Assembly: GCF_016545825.1 (NCBI RefSeq)
Contig: NC_052618.1
Span: forward strand, 16,133,561 to 16,197,560
Origin: Eucalyptus grandis
Lineage: Eukaryota > Streptophyta > Magnoliopsida > Myrtales > Myrtaceae
Direction of reading: 5' to 3'
DNA length: 64,000 nucleotides
Below the pieces are notes generated by a model, which saw only the letters and a program-made list of their open reading frames with translations, was not told where the DNA came from and ran no database searches. Of the stretch, positions 1 through 11,800 are shown piece after piece (the first letter of the stretch is position 1; every line of letters starts with the position of its first letter). Position numbers and translations under genes: made by a program.

Positions 1-204
1 TTTTCGAAAGAAAAATATGTACTGTCGTCAGTGAAATATCAACACCAAACGTAGAAAAATAGCCCTGTCTTTGAGCTTGGATATATACTGCTGTAGATCC
101 AAATATTCTCAGCAAAAGCTGCGGCCTTTTGATTTAAATGCCTATTCTCTTCCCTAACACGAGCATGCATTTACAAAAAGCAAAGAAGAGTTAGGAGAAC
201 ATAC

Positions 205-445
205 CAATGAAATCAATTGTAAGACGTCCATCTGAAAAACGACCGGTCGGATGCCCAAAGAAGGTCTTGCCATAAGGAGACATCGGCAGGATTGCATGAT
301 CCCCCGCAGATCGGAGGTAGTTCCCAGTGTCGCTTAGAGAGTCGCCAAAGTTGAAAATCGACTCATACTTATGCAGGATCGTCGAGTTGGCCTTCAAAGC
401 AAGGCAACATTGCAGAAGGATCGAGATTATTGCTGTATATTTCAT
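205..445 (-). CDS. GDSL esterase/lipase, first exon (gene continues past left edge)
   Basis: Exon 1 of a plant GDSL-type serine esterase/lipase, a secreted SGNH-fold hydrolase family acting on lipid and cuticular or wall esters; the substrate cannot be told from this exon. About 80 residues are visible: a hydrophobic N-terminus (roughly residues 1-20) like a signal peptide, then the block-I motif FNFGDSLSDTGN with the catalytic Ser, then GRFSDGRLTIDFI, which is conserved in the plant family. The start is the first ATG before the signal peptide. A donor G|GTATGT follows DFI in phase 1, where many plant family members have their first intron, so the remaining exons (with the Asp/His of the catalytic triad) lie left of base 1. 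No lesion is visible, and a TATA-like box sits about 60-70 bp upstream. This is the best candidate for a live gene here. Confidence 0.85.
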
Positions 446-506
446 GGCAACTCTTGAGTATTTTGGAGAGATAAAGTCTTGATGATGCTAAGAGAGTTGG
501 GAAACA

Positions 507-517
507 ATTTTATATCC
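507..517 (-). promoter_or_regulatory. TATA-like box of the GDSL gene
   Basis: On the minus strand this reads GGATATAAAAT, about 62-72 bp upstream of the GDSL start codon. That spacing suits a plant core promoter with a short 5' UTR. No other promoter element was identified. Confidence 0.5.
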
Positions 518-599
518 TCTCTTTGCTAATTTTCAGTTGGTGAAATTTGGGGTCTTCAAGGTGAGCTTAAATAGCTGAAATCGGTTCAATCGGTTCATT

Positions 600-1540
600 A
601 AATTCTTTGCTTATAATAGAAAGGGTGAGACGGATGGGTAACTGAGACGGATGGGTAACCGACAGTAAGGGGGCATGAGAACGTCGTTTTTTCGTCGTCG
701 AGTTGTTTTGTCGTTACCTATTACTCGTCATTCCTATTGGGGCGACTAAGGTTGTTGATTCTAGAACTTCTTTTCGGTCCCCGTTCGACTGGTGGGACGG
801 CGTACGGAGCGACGTGGAAGATAGATGTAGTTATTTCTAAGGTTGTGGAGAATGTCTTTTTCCTCGTTTTGAACCTCCAATAATTTTCCAGAAACTATTT
901 GTTGAAACCTCCGAAAACATAGGGGACCGTTAGCAAGTGCCGCAGCTTGCGGGCTTCAAGGACTTAGCAATGCCACGTCGAAGACTTCTCTCCTATTTAG
1001 TCAAGATTTATGAGAAAAGTCGATAATAATTTTCCTTTTGGCAAATTTAACTTTGTAAAAGATTAGCAAAATGATTAATCATATTCGAAATTTAATGGAC
1101 ATTTCTAATGACACTGACAATTTTCGTGTTAGTAAGAGATTATATTTTTCTCCCTTCGTTTTCCTGTGTGCGTTATTTAATTTCCTCCGAATTATTTATT
1201 TTCACAAATTATTTTTTCAGCTGCATAATTCCTGTACCCCATTATGAGGAATCTTCCAAAGATAAGCCCAAGTTGGAACCCATGAGGTTTATATTATGCA
1301 GTCGAATCCATATTGACGCAATAACTTAAATCAGAATCAAGAGTCAATTTTCAATATCTAGTAAACCTCCACCCATATTGCTACGTCGTAAAACCTGCCT
1401 TCATTCATAGTCTCTTCCACCAAATCGTGAGGTGATGATATTTTTTCCTAAAAATCTGTAATTATGTACGAAATTTTCCATAATTCGATCACATTCTTAA
1501 ATCGGTGGCCACTAATTGACCACAAGTGGTGATTCTACTT
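600..1540. other. Spacer with no recognisable gene
   Basis: AT-rich spacer upstream of the GDSL gene. A short direct repeat (gagacggatgggtaac, two copies near 628-660) is visible. The only longer reading frame (1108-1329) has low-complexity hydrophobic composition and no family signature. Confidence 0.5.
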
Positions 1541-1544
1541 GTTA

Positions 1545-2203
1545 GGAAAATTCGTGAAAAGAGTCCAAAACTTATTGCAATTTTGTTAGTTATAAACCTT
1601 CTAACGTTGCCAATTAAGTACTAAACATGTTCATGTTTTGTCAATTGAGTCTTTCCAATCAATTTGGCCAAAAGTCGTTGACATAAACACCGACAGTTTT
1701 ACGTGACATAATCGGCACTGACATGAAAAAAAAAATTAAAAATTATTTCTTTTGTTTTCTTTTTCCTTTATGTCTTTCCTTCTCTTTTTCCTCTTTTCTT
1801 TTTAGGCCAACCTCACCATGGTCCCGCGGCTGGTGAGGGCTTTGCAACCTCGTTTGTGGCTACTGAGGCTGGCCTCGCTCAAACCATCATGACCACGAGG
1901 GAGGCCCCTTACCTAAATCAAATCAAGGCCATGGCGAGGCTAGCCTTGCTTGTGGCCCACAAGGGCATTGCGAGCTAGCCACTATAAAATAAAATAAAAT
2001 AAAATAAAAGAATAAATAAATCAATAAAAAAATTAAAATATTATTAAAAAATGTTCATGTCAAAGCTAGCCATGCCATGAAGGATGACCGACATTTGTGT
2101 TGGCAATTTCTTGCCAAATAGACTCAAATAGCAAAACATGAAAAGTTTTGGAACTAAATTGGCAAATGTAAAATAGGTTTAGAACTTTTTGGACAATTTC
2201 CCC
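1545..2203. mobile_element. Inverted-repeat (foldback-like) non-autonomous element, copy 1
   Basis: The two ends are imperfect inverted repeats of each other over roughly 100 bp or more. The left end runs GGAAAATT..., AAAAGAGTCC, TTGCCAATTAAGTACTAAACATG, GTCAATTGAGTC; the reverse complement of the right end runs GGGAAATTGTCCAAAAAGT, TTGCCAATTTAGTTCC, TTTTGCTATTTGAGTC. The middle (about 1805-1980) is GC-rich and built of gaggcc/ggcctcg-like words, then A-rich filler. No coding capacity is visible. The same arrangement recurs at 2581-3243 and in part at 41180-41560 and 50085-50475, which marks a dispersed family. No target duplication was established, so the class (MULE, foldback or other) is open. 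Confidence 0.6.
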
Positions 2204-2219
2204 CCTTCCCCCCACACTA

Positions 2220-2580
2220 GGGCTCTGTCTCTCTCTATCTCTCTGTGGATCAATGCCATCGGGAAGATCCTTCAGGTCTATCAAAGGTTCAATTTTGTGA
2301 GAAATTTGAGTATTTTGAAATTCCAGTGAATAGACTCTATAACATCGAAATTAGGATTTGAATGTATAGGTTTGAAAAACTATGAGGACTTGATCACTAG
2401 CACAAAATATTTGACTTTCTAATGTAATTTTTCTTTTTAGATTCACTTGAATAACTTTATTCGTTGGTATTTCTGGTTTGTGAGATAAGATGAAGAAATT
2501 CAAAAAAAAAAAAAAAATTGTTGTCAACTAGTGGCTCCGATAAGAGTAAGTTCTTGTCGATTCCCACTTTGGTTGGAATA
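2220..2580. other. Spacer between the two inverted-repeat elements
   Basis: AT-rich sequence with a short poly(A) run near 2501-2516. No gene or RNA signature is recognised. Confidence 0.4.
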
Positions 2581-3243
2581 ACCGTTCAAAAAGTCCAAAA
2601 TCAATTGCACTTTAGTCAATTCAATGTTAAATATTTCAATTATATTAATTGATTCATAAACATTTTCACATTTTGTCAATTGAGTCAATTTGGCCAATTA
2701 CGTATAGAAATTGCTAAGATGGATGTTGATCGATTTACGTGACATAGCTAGTGCTGACATGGACATTTTTTGAATAATTTTTTGATAATTTTTTGGGTTT
2801 TTATTTTTTATTTTCCTTTCTTTTGTTTACTATTTTATTTTTTTTTTACAAAGGACCAATGACCCTCACTCAACATTAAACAATGGCATCGATGCCCTTG
2901 ACAAAAACAGGCAGGGGACCACCTCGCCTTGCCTAGGCTAGCCTTGCTAGTGGCCAACCATCACATGAGACTAGCCATCGGCAAAAAGCAAAGAAAAAAC
3001 AAATTAATGAAAAAAGGAAAAAAAATTAAAAATTAAAAAGTTGTCCACATTAGCATCAATATACCATATAGGCTAACTGATACTAACTAGATTGCATGTT
3101 AGCTTTTTTGCAATCAAAATCAATTGGATGGATTTCATTGGCAAAGATGAAAAGGTGTGGGACACAATTGGTACAACTAAAAAGTTTAGAACTGAATTAG
3201 TTAAAGTACAATAAATTTGAAAAAATTTCGATAATTTTCTCCT
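2581..3243. mobile_element. Inverted-repeat non-autonomous element, copy 2
   Basis: Second copy of the 1545-2203 family with the same order of parts: a left arm (CAAAAAGTCCAAAATCAATT, then TTTTGTCAATTGAGTC), the internal phrase TTTACGTGACATAG...GCTGACATG, a GC-rich core with gcc/ggc words (about 2870-2985), A-rich filler, and a right arm inverted relative to the left (CAATTGGTACAACTAAAAAG ... TTTCGATAATTTTCTCC). It has diverged substantially from copy 1, so both are old. No open reading frame of note. Confidence 0.55.
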
Positions 3244-3249
3244 CTTTTT

Positions 3250-4010
3250 ACGATTGTGTTGTTCTACCTCTGAATCCCTCAAAAATCAAGATAAGCTTTT
3301 TCTTAATGCTACTGATATGGAATGGTGAATGATCACCGACCTAATCCATGAAACCTCTTCTTTTGCCACTTCATGTATATGGAACTCATGGTCGTGTGAA
3401 TTGCAAAACATTGAAAATTCCATTCAGTAAATGAAATGACATACCTTTTTCCATCAGTCATATTATATGTAGCTCCATCAATGTTGACACTTGCTGAGCT
3501 GTAGTGGATACCTGGTCCCTCGTCTAGTCTCTTCCATTCATTCATCCCTATGTTAGGACTGGCCATTCTGTTCTACTTGAATATGTACCCTTCAGCCTCA
3601 TTATTTTCCATATTTTTTCAAACCCTTATACAATTTCAAGATGAGATTAAAAGCAAGGAAGCAAAAGACTTCAATTTAATTGTCGAAAACGGATTCCTAA
3701 TAAAAACAGATACTTGAATTATTGAGTAACATTAAAATATAAACATAGAAACATGCCCAAGAATACTTGTACCTATTGATACCTAAATTTTAACGACTTG
3801 TTTAATCATTTATTAATCGCATAAAAAATTAGAGATTAAAGTTTAAACCTTAGCAAAAATAATTTCCATTAAATTGCATGACATATTGACATTAGGAGTA
3901 TTGGCATTGGTAGTAATAGAGCCTTTTCATTAAAAGAGAAAAAAAGAAAATTAATTAACATAACCATTACTTAAAAGAGAAAAAAAAAAAGAGAGGAGAA
4001 AAATGAGACT
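3250..4010. other. Spacer with no recognisable gene
   Basis: The minus-strand frame at 3333-3566 starts with Met, but I recognise no domain in it and the composition is ordinary. The rest is AT-rich. Confidence 0.35.
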
Positions 4011-4434
4011 AGGCTAGGGCCAAGCCGGCCTAGCATTCTTTCCTTTATTCTTTATTCTCCTCTTCTTCTCCTTGCTCCTTGCTTGGCTCTCTTCCTTTCT
4101 GGGCCCAACCCGCACGCCTCTTCTTCTTCCTCCCCTTATGCCGCTCACGCCTTCCGCAAAAAGGAGAGCAATGGAGGTACAAAGATAGGGGAGTAGCAAG
4201 TCACACCGTGATCCCAGGTCGAAGATCAAGCCAACTGCTATAGGCTGGCGTTGGCAGAAGCCATGTGTACTTTTCGCTAGCTAAGCTTAAAAGGAAGAAA
4301 GCAAAAGGTTTTCGGGAGTCTTCGGCGAGAGAGAGGGGGAGGGGTCCGGCCGCTTGGGAGATCTTTGAGGAAGTGATAGGGAGAGAACTAGAGAGTGAGG
4401 GAGCTCGAGAAGGTGGTCGACCATCGTTGGAGTC

Positions 4435-4800
4435 CGTTCATCGGCCACCTTTGTTAGCCACTGTTAAAGGCCCATGAGGGCCTATAAGCCCTCACTAGAT
4501 TAGGCGAGAATCAGCCTCACTTGGGGCCTACGAGGGTTCGGTGATCCTCGCTAGCTGCAGTCGAGGGCCAACTTCATTGATGACTACAAGGGCAGCCTAC
4601 CCCAAGGTGAAGGTAGTTCATCCAGACAAGAACGTCCCTTGCTAGCCACTAAAGAGGTCAACCTCGCCCAAATCTAGTCCCTTGTGAGGGCTGGCCTCGT
4701 TCGCGACAGCCTCCTTAGGGAAGGGGTCGCTTCACCAACATTGACAAGGGTGACTCTCTCCTAGCCCTTTTTGGCATCGCCAATGGGTGGTTAGCCACCA
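4435..4800. repeat. GC-rich core of the inverted-repeat element family, isolated
   Basis: A GC-rich stretch rich in gaggcc, ctcgcc, ctagcc and agggcc words, very like the cores of the 1545-2203 and 2581-3243 elements. The terminal arms are not clearly recognisable on either side, so this looks like a truncated or rearranged copy. It does not code for anything recognisable. Confidence 0.4.
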
Positions 4801-4914
4801 CTGAATAAGAAAGAAAAGCCAAAAAAAGAAAAACATGGAAAAAAAAAAGATAAATGAATAAAATGCCATTGATCAATCAAAAAGTCAAGCCATTTTTTGA
4901 AGTAGACATAATCA

Positions 4915-5085
4915 GGTGTTTTTTTGAAATAAGATCCACTTCAAGCTTTCATTTGAGAAAATAATAACACTTCAAGTCTTTATTTGAAACAAAATCTACT
5001 TCAGACCTTTATTTGAAATAAATCTACTTTAGATTTTTATTTGAGAAAATGAAAACACTTCAAACCACTATTTGAAATTTTCCTC
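4915..5085. repeat. Short imperfect tandem repeat, about 30-40 bp period
   Basis: About five to six degenerate copies of a unit close to 'acttcaagcctttatttgaaa(t)aa(g)atct' follow one another. Non-coding. Confidence 0.6.
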
Positions 5086-5089
5086 CAGT

Positions 5090-5649
5090 TCTATATATAT
5101 GGTGTGTTTACTGAAAATTGGGTTTTTGCTGCCATTTTTGTCACAATATACCTTTAATTTCGAATAACTATTTGACAATAGAAAAATTCCTTGATCGATA
5201 AGAAATTTTAAATACCAAATATCCTCCTTTCCATTTTTTCATAAATTAAGTGGGAGTGTATGGAGATATCCTCGATAATTTCAAGTTTTAAGATTAACTA
5301 AATCATTGAGTCTGCGTCATGTCATTCATCTTCCAACGAGTACTTCCTATTGGAAGTTCCACTTTTATTTCTTGCAACTTAAATTCTTTAAAAATATATT
5401 TTTCTCAATTTTCTGAGGCCTATTATTGGAAAATTTGCCTAATTTAATTTTCAATCATCAATATATCATCAACAAATATCATGATAAATGAATTTCCTCT
5501 CCTTGAAGTAAATAGGGAGTAATAAAAAAAAGATCAACAGTTGTTAACATCCGAGAAATTAAAGGGGAGGAAGAAGAAGGACAAGAAGAAGAAGATCCGT
5601 TAGGTTTTCCAGTTCTTGCGTTTCAAGCATTCGGTCACTCTCTGCTTCT

Positions 5650-5650
<1 letters not shown>
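5090..5650. other. AT-rich spacer upstream of the TFIP11-like relic
   Basis: No gene found. The last 100 bp (purine-rich, then a pyrimidine tract) resemble a plant 5' UTR and may belong to the source gene of the relic that follows. Confidence 0.3.

Positions 5651-5682
<32 letters not shown>
5651..5682. repeat. (CT)n microsatellite
   Basis: Nearly pure CT run in what may be the former 5' UTR of the TFIP11-like relic; such runs are common in plant leaders. Confidence 0.8.
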
Positions 5683-5820
5683 CAACCCTTGAGCCGAGCT
5701 GCACCGCCGTATCACGGCCTCCGACCGCCGCCACCGCCAGGCCAACTTGGCGTTCGGTAGCAGCGCCGCCCCTCTCCCCGCCTCGTCCGAAACACCCTCC
5801 CCGAAACCCTTAGGTCCCTC

Positions 5821-6797
5821 GCTTCGGTTCTTCGGGATTTCTCGAAGATTGACGAGGACCAGGAGATGGAGAGGTTCGGGATGGACCACGATTACGACGA
5901 CCGGCAGCGGATCGACCAGGAATTCTACTACCGCCGGCGGAGGGAGAAGCTTGCCAGACCAAGGACGACGTGCTCTATGGCATCTTCCCGTCGGGGGGAC
6001 TCCGATTCGGACTACGACGACTGCTCCAAGAGGAAGCGGAGGAAGAACAGGGACCTCCTAGGTACGGCTGATCTGTCGAAGCCCGTGAATTTCGTGTCCA
6101 TCGGCACGGTCATGTCAAACAAAGAGATTGACGAGAACTCGAAGACAGAGAATGAGGACGAAGAATCCGCTGTTGTGGATGAGGATAGGCCGGGCTTGGG
6201 GGTCTTGAGAAGAACCGACAAGGGATTGTGACATTCATTTAAGCAAAGTTGCGTCCTAGGGATATGGGTGTGGGTTTCAACGACTTACGAGGAAACTCTT
6301 GCAAAGGCACCTATTGCCTCGTTCGGGCCAGAGGAAAAGAAGCCATCACCTGACGTGCCCGGTAAGGAGAAGCTTTGGTCTAAGCAAGCGAAGAAGAAGA
6401 CGCTGAAAAACAAAGCGAAGTATATTACGGCAGAAGAACTGTTGGCGAAGAAGCAGGAACAGGGCGTTGAAGTTGTACAAAAGGTACTCGACATGCGTGG
6501 ACCTCAGGTTATGCTGTTAGCAAACTTGGAGAATCTGAATGCGGAAGAGAAGGCGAGGGAGAGTGATGTTCCTACGCCCGAGCTCCAACACCATATAAGG
6601 TCGATTGTGGACCTGGCTGAGTTGGATATTCAGAAGATCGAAAGGGACCTGAGGAATCAGAAGGAGACAGCTCTGAGCTTGCAAGAGGAAAAAGAGAAGT
6701 TGCAAGCTGAGGCAGAACTCCAAAAGAAACAACTGAATAATCTAGCAACTAAGTTGTTCACGTGGAACAACGGAAGCGCAATCACGGTAGAGTCTTG
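5821..6797 (+). pseudogene. Relic of a TFIP11/STIPL1-like (NTR1) spliceosome-disassembly protein
   Basis: The living family (tuftelin-interacting protein 11; plant STIP-like/NTR1) works with the DHX15-type helicase to release the intron-lariat spliceosome in the nucleus. Visible here: the acidic TIP_N start EMERFGMDHDYDD, then EFYYRRRREK, a basic KRKRRK patch, KPVNFVSIGTV, a remnant of the end of the G-patch ([12 protein letters not shown]), then the helical middle region with [27 protein letters not shown] and a long Gln/Lys/Glu coiled coil to about 6735. Lesions: two compensating single-base shifts at about 5960 and 5997 (the phrase KDDVLYGIF lies in another frame between them), loss of most of the G-patch, TGA at 6229, TAA about 6240, a shift at about 6285, and no C-terminal half (the family is about 850 residues). 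The assignment rests on recalled family motifs. Confidence 0.75.
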
Positions 6798-6807
6798 ACT
6801 CTATTAG

Positions 6808-7906
6808 TTTGTACACCCACTTGATGATGCCAAATTGCACTTACTTAGTAGCATCCAATTGGGGAGGGGCGACCCATAGCGCCAGAGGTGTGCAAGAACA
6901 AAGCTACATCCGAGGGATTGTTCACGACTTTGGACATCGAGTCGAGGCTTGGCTCTACGTCGGTCAAAGAGAGTGATTTTGGAATCGGCAGAGTGAAGCT
7001 TGGCAGTTAGGTGGGGGATGTTGAGCTTGGAAGCAGTGGATTGAGCCTGTCGGTTTCCTTGTTGCTGTGTCAATAGGAGCTTCGGTTCTGAGTCGGAAAG
7101 GTGGAACTTGAACTCCTTAGCTGTGTAGATGGGGTCGGGCGGAGCTGCGGTGGCTCGGCAATGAATTACCGCCAGAAACAAGATCACAAACTGCAAAACG
7201 AACACATATTTTCCAATCAGCAAACTATCATATTGGTCCCTGTGGATTGGAGATATACATATGCAGAATATGCAGACAACTAGTTTGTCGACGTTTGATT
7301 TCATTAAAATCATGCATTTCCTTTTGATAAGCTTTGACTTTGTTTTACGATGAATCAATGCTTGCACATCCCAAAAAAGAACCTTTGGACTCGACAAAAA
7401 ACGCTCTTCATGCTCTTCCCAATTCAATTTGTTCTTGTTCAATTGGCACCATGCGCTCACAAAGAATTTCATGCCTCCAGTGCAATTTTTTTCAGTAGAA
7501 ATCGATGCCATTTCCGTTTCTATGTTCTTTAAGTACTGTAAAACTCCAAGAAACATCTTCCTCTTTCTTTTCCAAGCTATTTCCCAGTCAATGTTTCGCA
7601 AGTCATCAATCTCATCATTAGAAATTCATCATCACTACCATCTTCCAGATATTGCATTCTCGAATTTAAACAGCATCATCCGTACTCATGAACAGACCGA
7701 GATGACCCTGACATACCTCGAGGGTGTTAGGGAAAGTGAGTATGACGGCGTCGGTGCGAGGCAATGATGAGCACGGTGGCGTGGTTGACGAGCTCCTGCA
7801 GCCACACGTGCATCAGGTCGAGCTCCCCGAAGGCAGAGACGGCTCTCCCGTTGGGGAAATCCGATGCGGCCTTCGTCAATAGTTCCGTGAGCGTAAGTTC
7901 TCCCAT
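6808..7906 (-). pseudogene. Relic of an acyl-activating enzyme 3 (oxalate-CoA ligase/4CL-like) gene, two exons
   Basis: AAE3-type enzymes are ANL-superfamily adenylating enzymes; Arabidopsis AAE3 makes oxalyl-CoA. Exon 1 (7906-7717) begins MGELTLTELLTKAASDFPNGR and ends FPNTLE before a good donor GTATGT. Intron 7716-7191 ends TTTTGCAG. Exon 2 starts FVILFLAVIHCRATAAP, then YTAKEF, FHLSDSEPKLLL and KLNIPHLTAKL. The ATP/AMP-binding P-loop survives only as LFLHTSGAMGRP in a shifted frame, followed by CNLASS. Lesions: a deletion and frame shift in exon 1 before the DAVILTFPNTLE part, at least two shifts after residue ITL, and a stop just after the P-loop. The family has about 500 residues or more; only the first quarter to third is here. 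The retained intron shows this copy came from genomic DNA, not from mRNA. Confidence 0.75.
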
Positions 7907-8847
7907 CCCTAACCACAGGGAATGAAACGAGGGGAATCGGCTTCAACCGAAACCGATCCTCGATCGGATTGAAGAGGGGCACCACAATCGCTTGGCGAGA
8001 CGAGAATGAAGGATCGACAAGAACAGGAATTCGCACGAAGGAGAATGGGGGAAACTGGAGCGTTCGATGACGGTGGCAAGTCCATTCTGGACGACAAAAC
8101 AAATGTCGTCCAAGTTTGAGATAAGAAATGAAAACCACAGCATCAGAAAAGGTCATCACAAAAGGATTAAAATCCAGTCCAAACCAAGATTGGGGCAATG
8201 GCGATTCTTTTGCAAATTGTATAAATGCAAAGAGCAATGGCGATTCTGACGCTCCATTCTTTGCACGCACACACGCAGATCTCGTGCTCCTTCACAACAG
8301 AATACACATTCAAAACTCGATTCTGTTCATATAGAAAACTTTAACTCAAACCAGAGAGATTAGCAAGCCACATGATAGCAATTTTCATATTGTACAAATG
8401 ACGAGAATCGTAACACCATTTGACAAATGAGCATACTATTCCGACAAAGTCAGCCATAATAAGGGTTCGATAAGTTGAGAACAAATCGAATTTATGTAAT
8501 ATGATTTTGCGGTTCCACAATTGAATCGAATTTACATACTGATCTAGTTTGAGCATTTCACTTAACACCTGATACGCATTTCGATCAAGGAGCTCATACG
8601 CACAAACAAACCAACGATTCACTTTCAGATCCTTACAACCACAACAATACGAGTCCGAGTTGTTAATCGAGCTTCAATCTCAACTGATGTACTCACAAAC
8701 GTTATTACTTCCTAAAGCTCACGAGCTCTATTTCGTTCATAAACGGTAGAAACAGAGTGTGTGGAATTTACCTTGATGACATCTAAGTTTTTGACCTCAG
8801 ACGGTGATCAAATCACTGACAAAGCTCCTAGAGGTGTCAACACTGAT
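7907..8847. other. Spacer upstream of the AAE3-like relic
   Basis: May contain the former promoter of the AAE3-like copy, but no convincing minus-strand TATA box was located. Frames in 7686-8270 are continuations of exon 1 in the wrong frame. Nothing else recognised. Confidence 0.35.
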
Positions 8848-11800
8848 GATCAGGGCCGACGAAAGCGAAACGACCAAGGTTTGTGAACTTGCAACTTGCA
8901 AGCGTCCTGACCAGAAAATAGAGCAGAATGAGAGTTGGCCTTGCTACAACGAAACTGGCAAAGGCGGAGCAGCTACAGGGGTGGCTAACATTTCTTGAAG
9001 GACGACAGAGAAGGAGAGTCGATCAAGAAGCCTCAAGAATTCCCGAGAAAGAGAGTTTCTTCGTCTGGTTCAGCGTATGCGTTCTGTGGTGTTATTGCTG
9101 AGCCTATGGCGGCTATCAATGGTGGCTCGACAGTGGCTGTTTTGGTGATTGGAGATGGTGGATGGTGGATTTCGAGTGTCGATTAGTGGTGGAGAATCAA
9201 AACGCTGTCTTCTACCGTGTTGATACAGCCGCAGTGTTGCATGCTTCAAAATTTTGGACTTACTAAACGGGAGTTCTTCAATTTTTAGTGTCGCTTCACT
9301 TCTTGCATTGTATCAAATTAAGTGCTTCGTTGGTGGGTATCTACTAATCATACCTATCATTTTAGTAAATGTTAATTTTGTTGCAACATGCGGACTATAT
9401 ATGCTAGTACTTCAGTCTCTCTTTCTTTGGTTCTTGTATGAGTGGATGGCTGCTGGTATTGGTGCCTTTATCTTTGCATAAACAGAAGGGATACACGCTT
9501 ACTTCGATTAGATCCCACTTGAAGTATCCTTCTCCCTCCTCGATTAGATCCCACCTAAAGTATCCTTCTCCCTCCGTACTCCTACCCCCTTATTTGCTTG
9601 AGTTTTCTTCCATTTATATCAGTTTCTCAATTGAGAGTATTGGAAACGAAGAAATGATAGCCCTTGGGGTGGTCACTCTTGTTGGTGATATTTCCCCAAT
9701 CCACTTCATACCTACATTGTTAGTACACTCAGTAATTCCTCATGAAGCAATCAAAAAACTGAATATAAAAGAGACATACTTAAAATATAGAACAAAGCAA
9801 AAGGAAGAGAACTATAAAAGGTATATCTTGGAAATGTTGCAATATTCAATAAGGTAAACCAACATAGCTAAGAAGCTCACCCAGATTGCAAACCTAGAAC
9901 ATCTGACAAGCCATGAATGATCAGTAATTGAGCCTCCGTAATATGAAGCTTTCAGCAGGAAAGCAATGTCTAGAAATGAAAGACTTTGCTCCATGGATTG
10001 GAAGCACATAGAAAACTGCTTTTTCAAACATGCCTTGGATGGCAGCAAAGTTGAATGATCAGCTTTGCTTAGCAGAACATGCTTCTATGATTTGATTCTG
10101 ATCAAAGTGATAAAAACACATTTATAACTTCCACAATGCAATGTTAGAAGGGTAGAGAACTCATGCGTGTATAGGAGTTAGATCTCCAATTCATGCACTT
10201 AAAAGTTTAGAAGACCAGTGAACCTCCCTGTTTGTCATAATTCTGATCTGACTACATCAGCAGTCGAACAAACATCAATATATTAGTAACCAGCATTATA
10301 TGACACAACCTCTTGGTTGAAGTGATTCATGGAGAACCAGAACATACCCTCAGTGATCATTCTTGCTGGTGATATTTGTATTATTCATGTCATACCTACA
10401 TTGTTAGTACACTTAGTACTTCCTCAAGAAGCAATCCAAAAACTACATATGAAAGAGACATCCTTAAAATATACAAGGAACCACAAGGGCACTTCAAGGC
10501 CAGTGTTGTTGTGCTTGTAAAGCAGAAGGAAGAGAACTATAGAAGACATATCTAGGAAATGCAGCATTATTGAATTAGGTAAAACCAACATAGCTAAGGA
10601 GCTCACTCAGACTGCAAACTGAGAAAATCTGAAAAGTCATAAAGGATACATAATCAAGCCTCCATAATATGTAGTGTTCAGTAGGAAAGCTATGTCTAGA
10701 AATGAAAGACTTTGCTCTAAGGATTGGAAGCAAATAGAAAACTGCTTTCCCAAACATGCCTCGGATGGACAGCAAAGCTGAATGATTAGCTTAGCTGAGC
10801 AGAACATGCCTCGCCTCTGTGATTTGGTTCCTATCAAACTGGTCAAAACACATTAATAACTTCCACAATGCCATATTAAAAGGGTAAAGAACCCATGCAT
10901 GCACATGAGCTATATGCCTAACGATACAGTTAAAACATTTGGTGGACCGGTGAACCTCCCAGTTTGTCATGATTCTGATCTGACTACATCAGCAATTGAA
11001 CCCCAGAACAGCATATATGTAAACAACATTATATGATACAACCTCCTGGTTGAAGAGATTCATGGAGTACAAAAATATACCCCACAAGTTCTCATTTTGT
11101 TCCTATTTGTAATACCTAGCACGACAATCATGAAAATGGTAACTACATTCCCACCAAATACCACAACTGTGGACACTGTCGAGGGGAAGCCAATCCAAGA
11201 AAAGTGAAACTACCACACTATTCCATTCGAACCAGAAAAGACAAGGTATCAAATTTAAAGGATATACATTACTAAAACAGTCAAACAATCTATTTCCATC
11301 CTACACTTGAACAGCCACAAACAGAGATGTTCAATCAAAATCAGCTAAAACAACAGATGCTCCATTAACTAGTGAACAAACGAACGAAACTACATAAACA
11401 TTAATCATCAAATCACTTACTACTACAGAGAATGGGCCAAAATGAGGCATAAGGTCAAGAGAGAAGTGAGTAGTGAAAGCTCGTTTAAGTGGAGTCCTTT
11501 GATCATTATTTTTTCTCTATAGTTGTGCAACTTAGCACTTGATGATATACATATATATTAAAACCAGTCAGTGTGGAAGACAACTCAATGGTCACCAAGT
11601 TGAACTGGAAAGAGCTTAACCAGGAATTTGAAAGGCTAAAGTATCACATGATTCGTTCTAAAGCTAGCTCCAAAAGTGATTGTATCACTTAACATTTCTA
11701 AATATACATAGTTTACATATCAAGAAATGATGATGAAAATGTGAAAATCCTACGAGATTTCATTTCCACGATGGATATGTTCCTTGGTGGGTGGCAGAAT

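Noticed and set aside
6804..7601. 265-codon minus frame as one protein
   Set aside because: It merges AAE3-like exon 2 with intron sequence to its right; the acceptor at 7191 and donor at 7716 explain the gene better.
5821..7906. Calling the chimeric relic pair a Pack-MULE outright
   Set aside because: I could not find terminal inverted repeats or a 9-bp duplication around it, so it stays a hypothesis.
9254..9481. Possible small membrane protein in block A
   Set aside because: Hydrophobic frame without a family; in block B the matching frame (60904-61218) has a different start and end, so it is not conserved as a protein.
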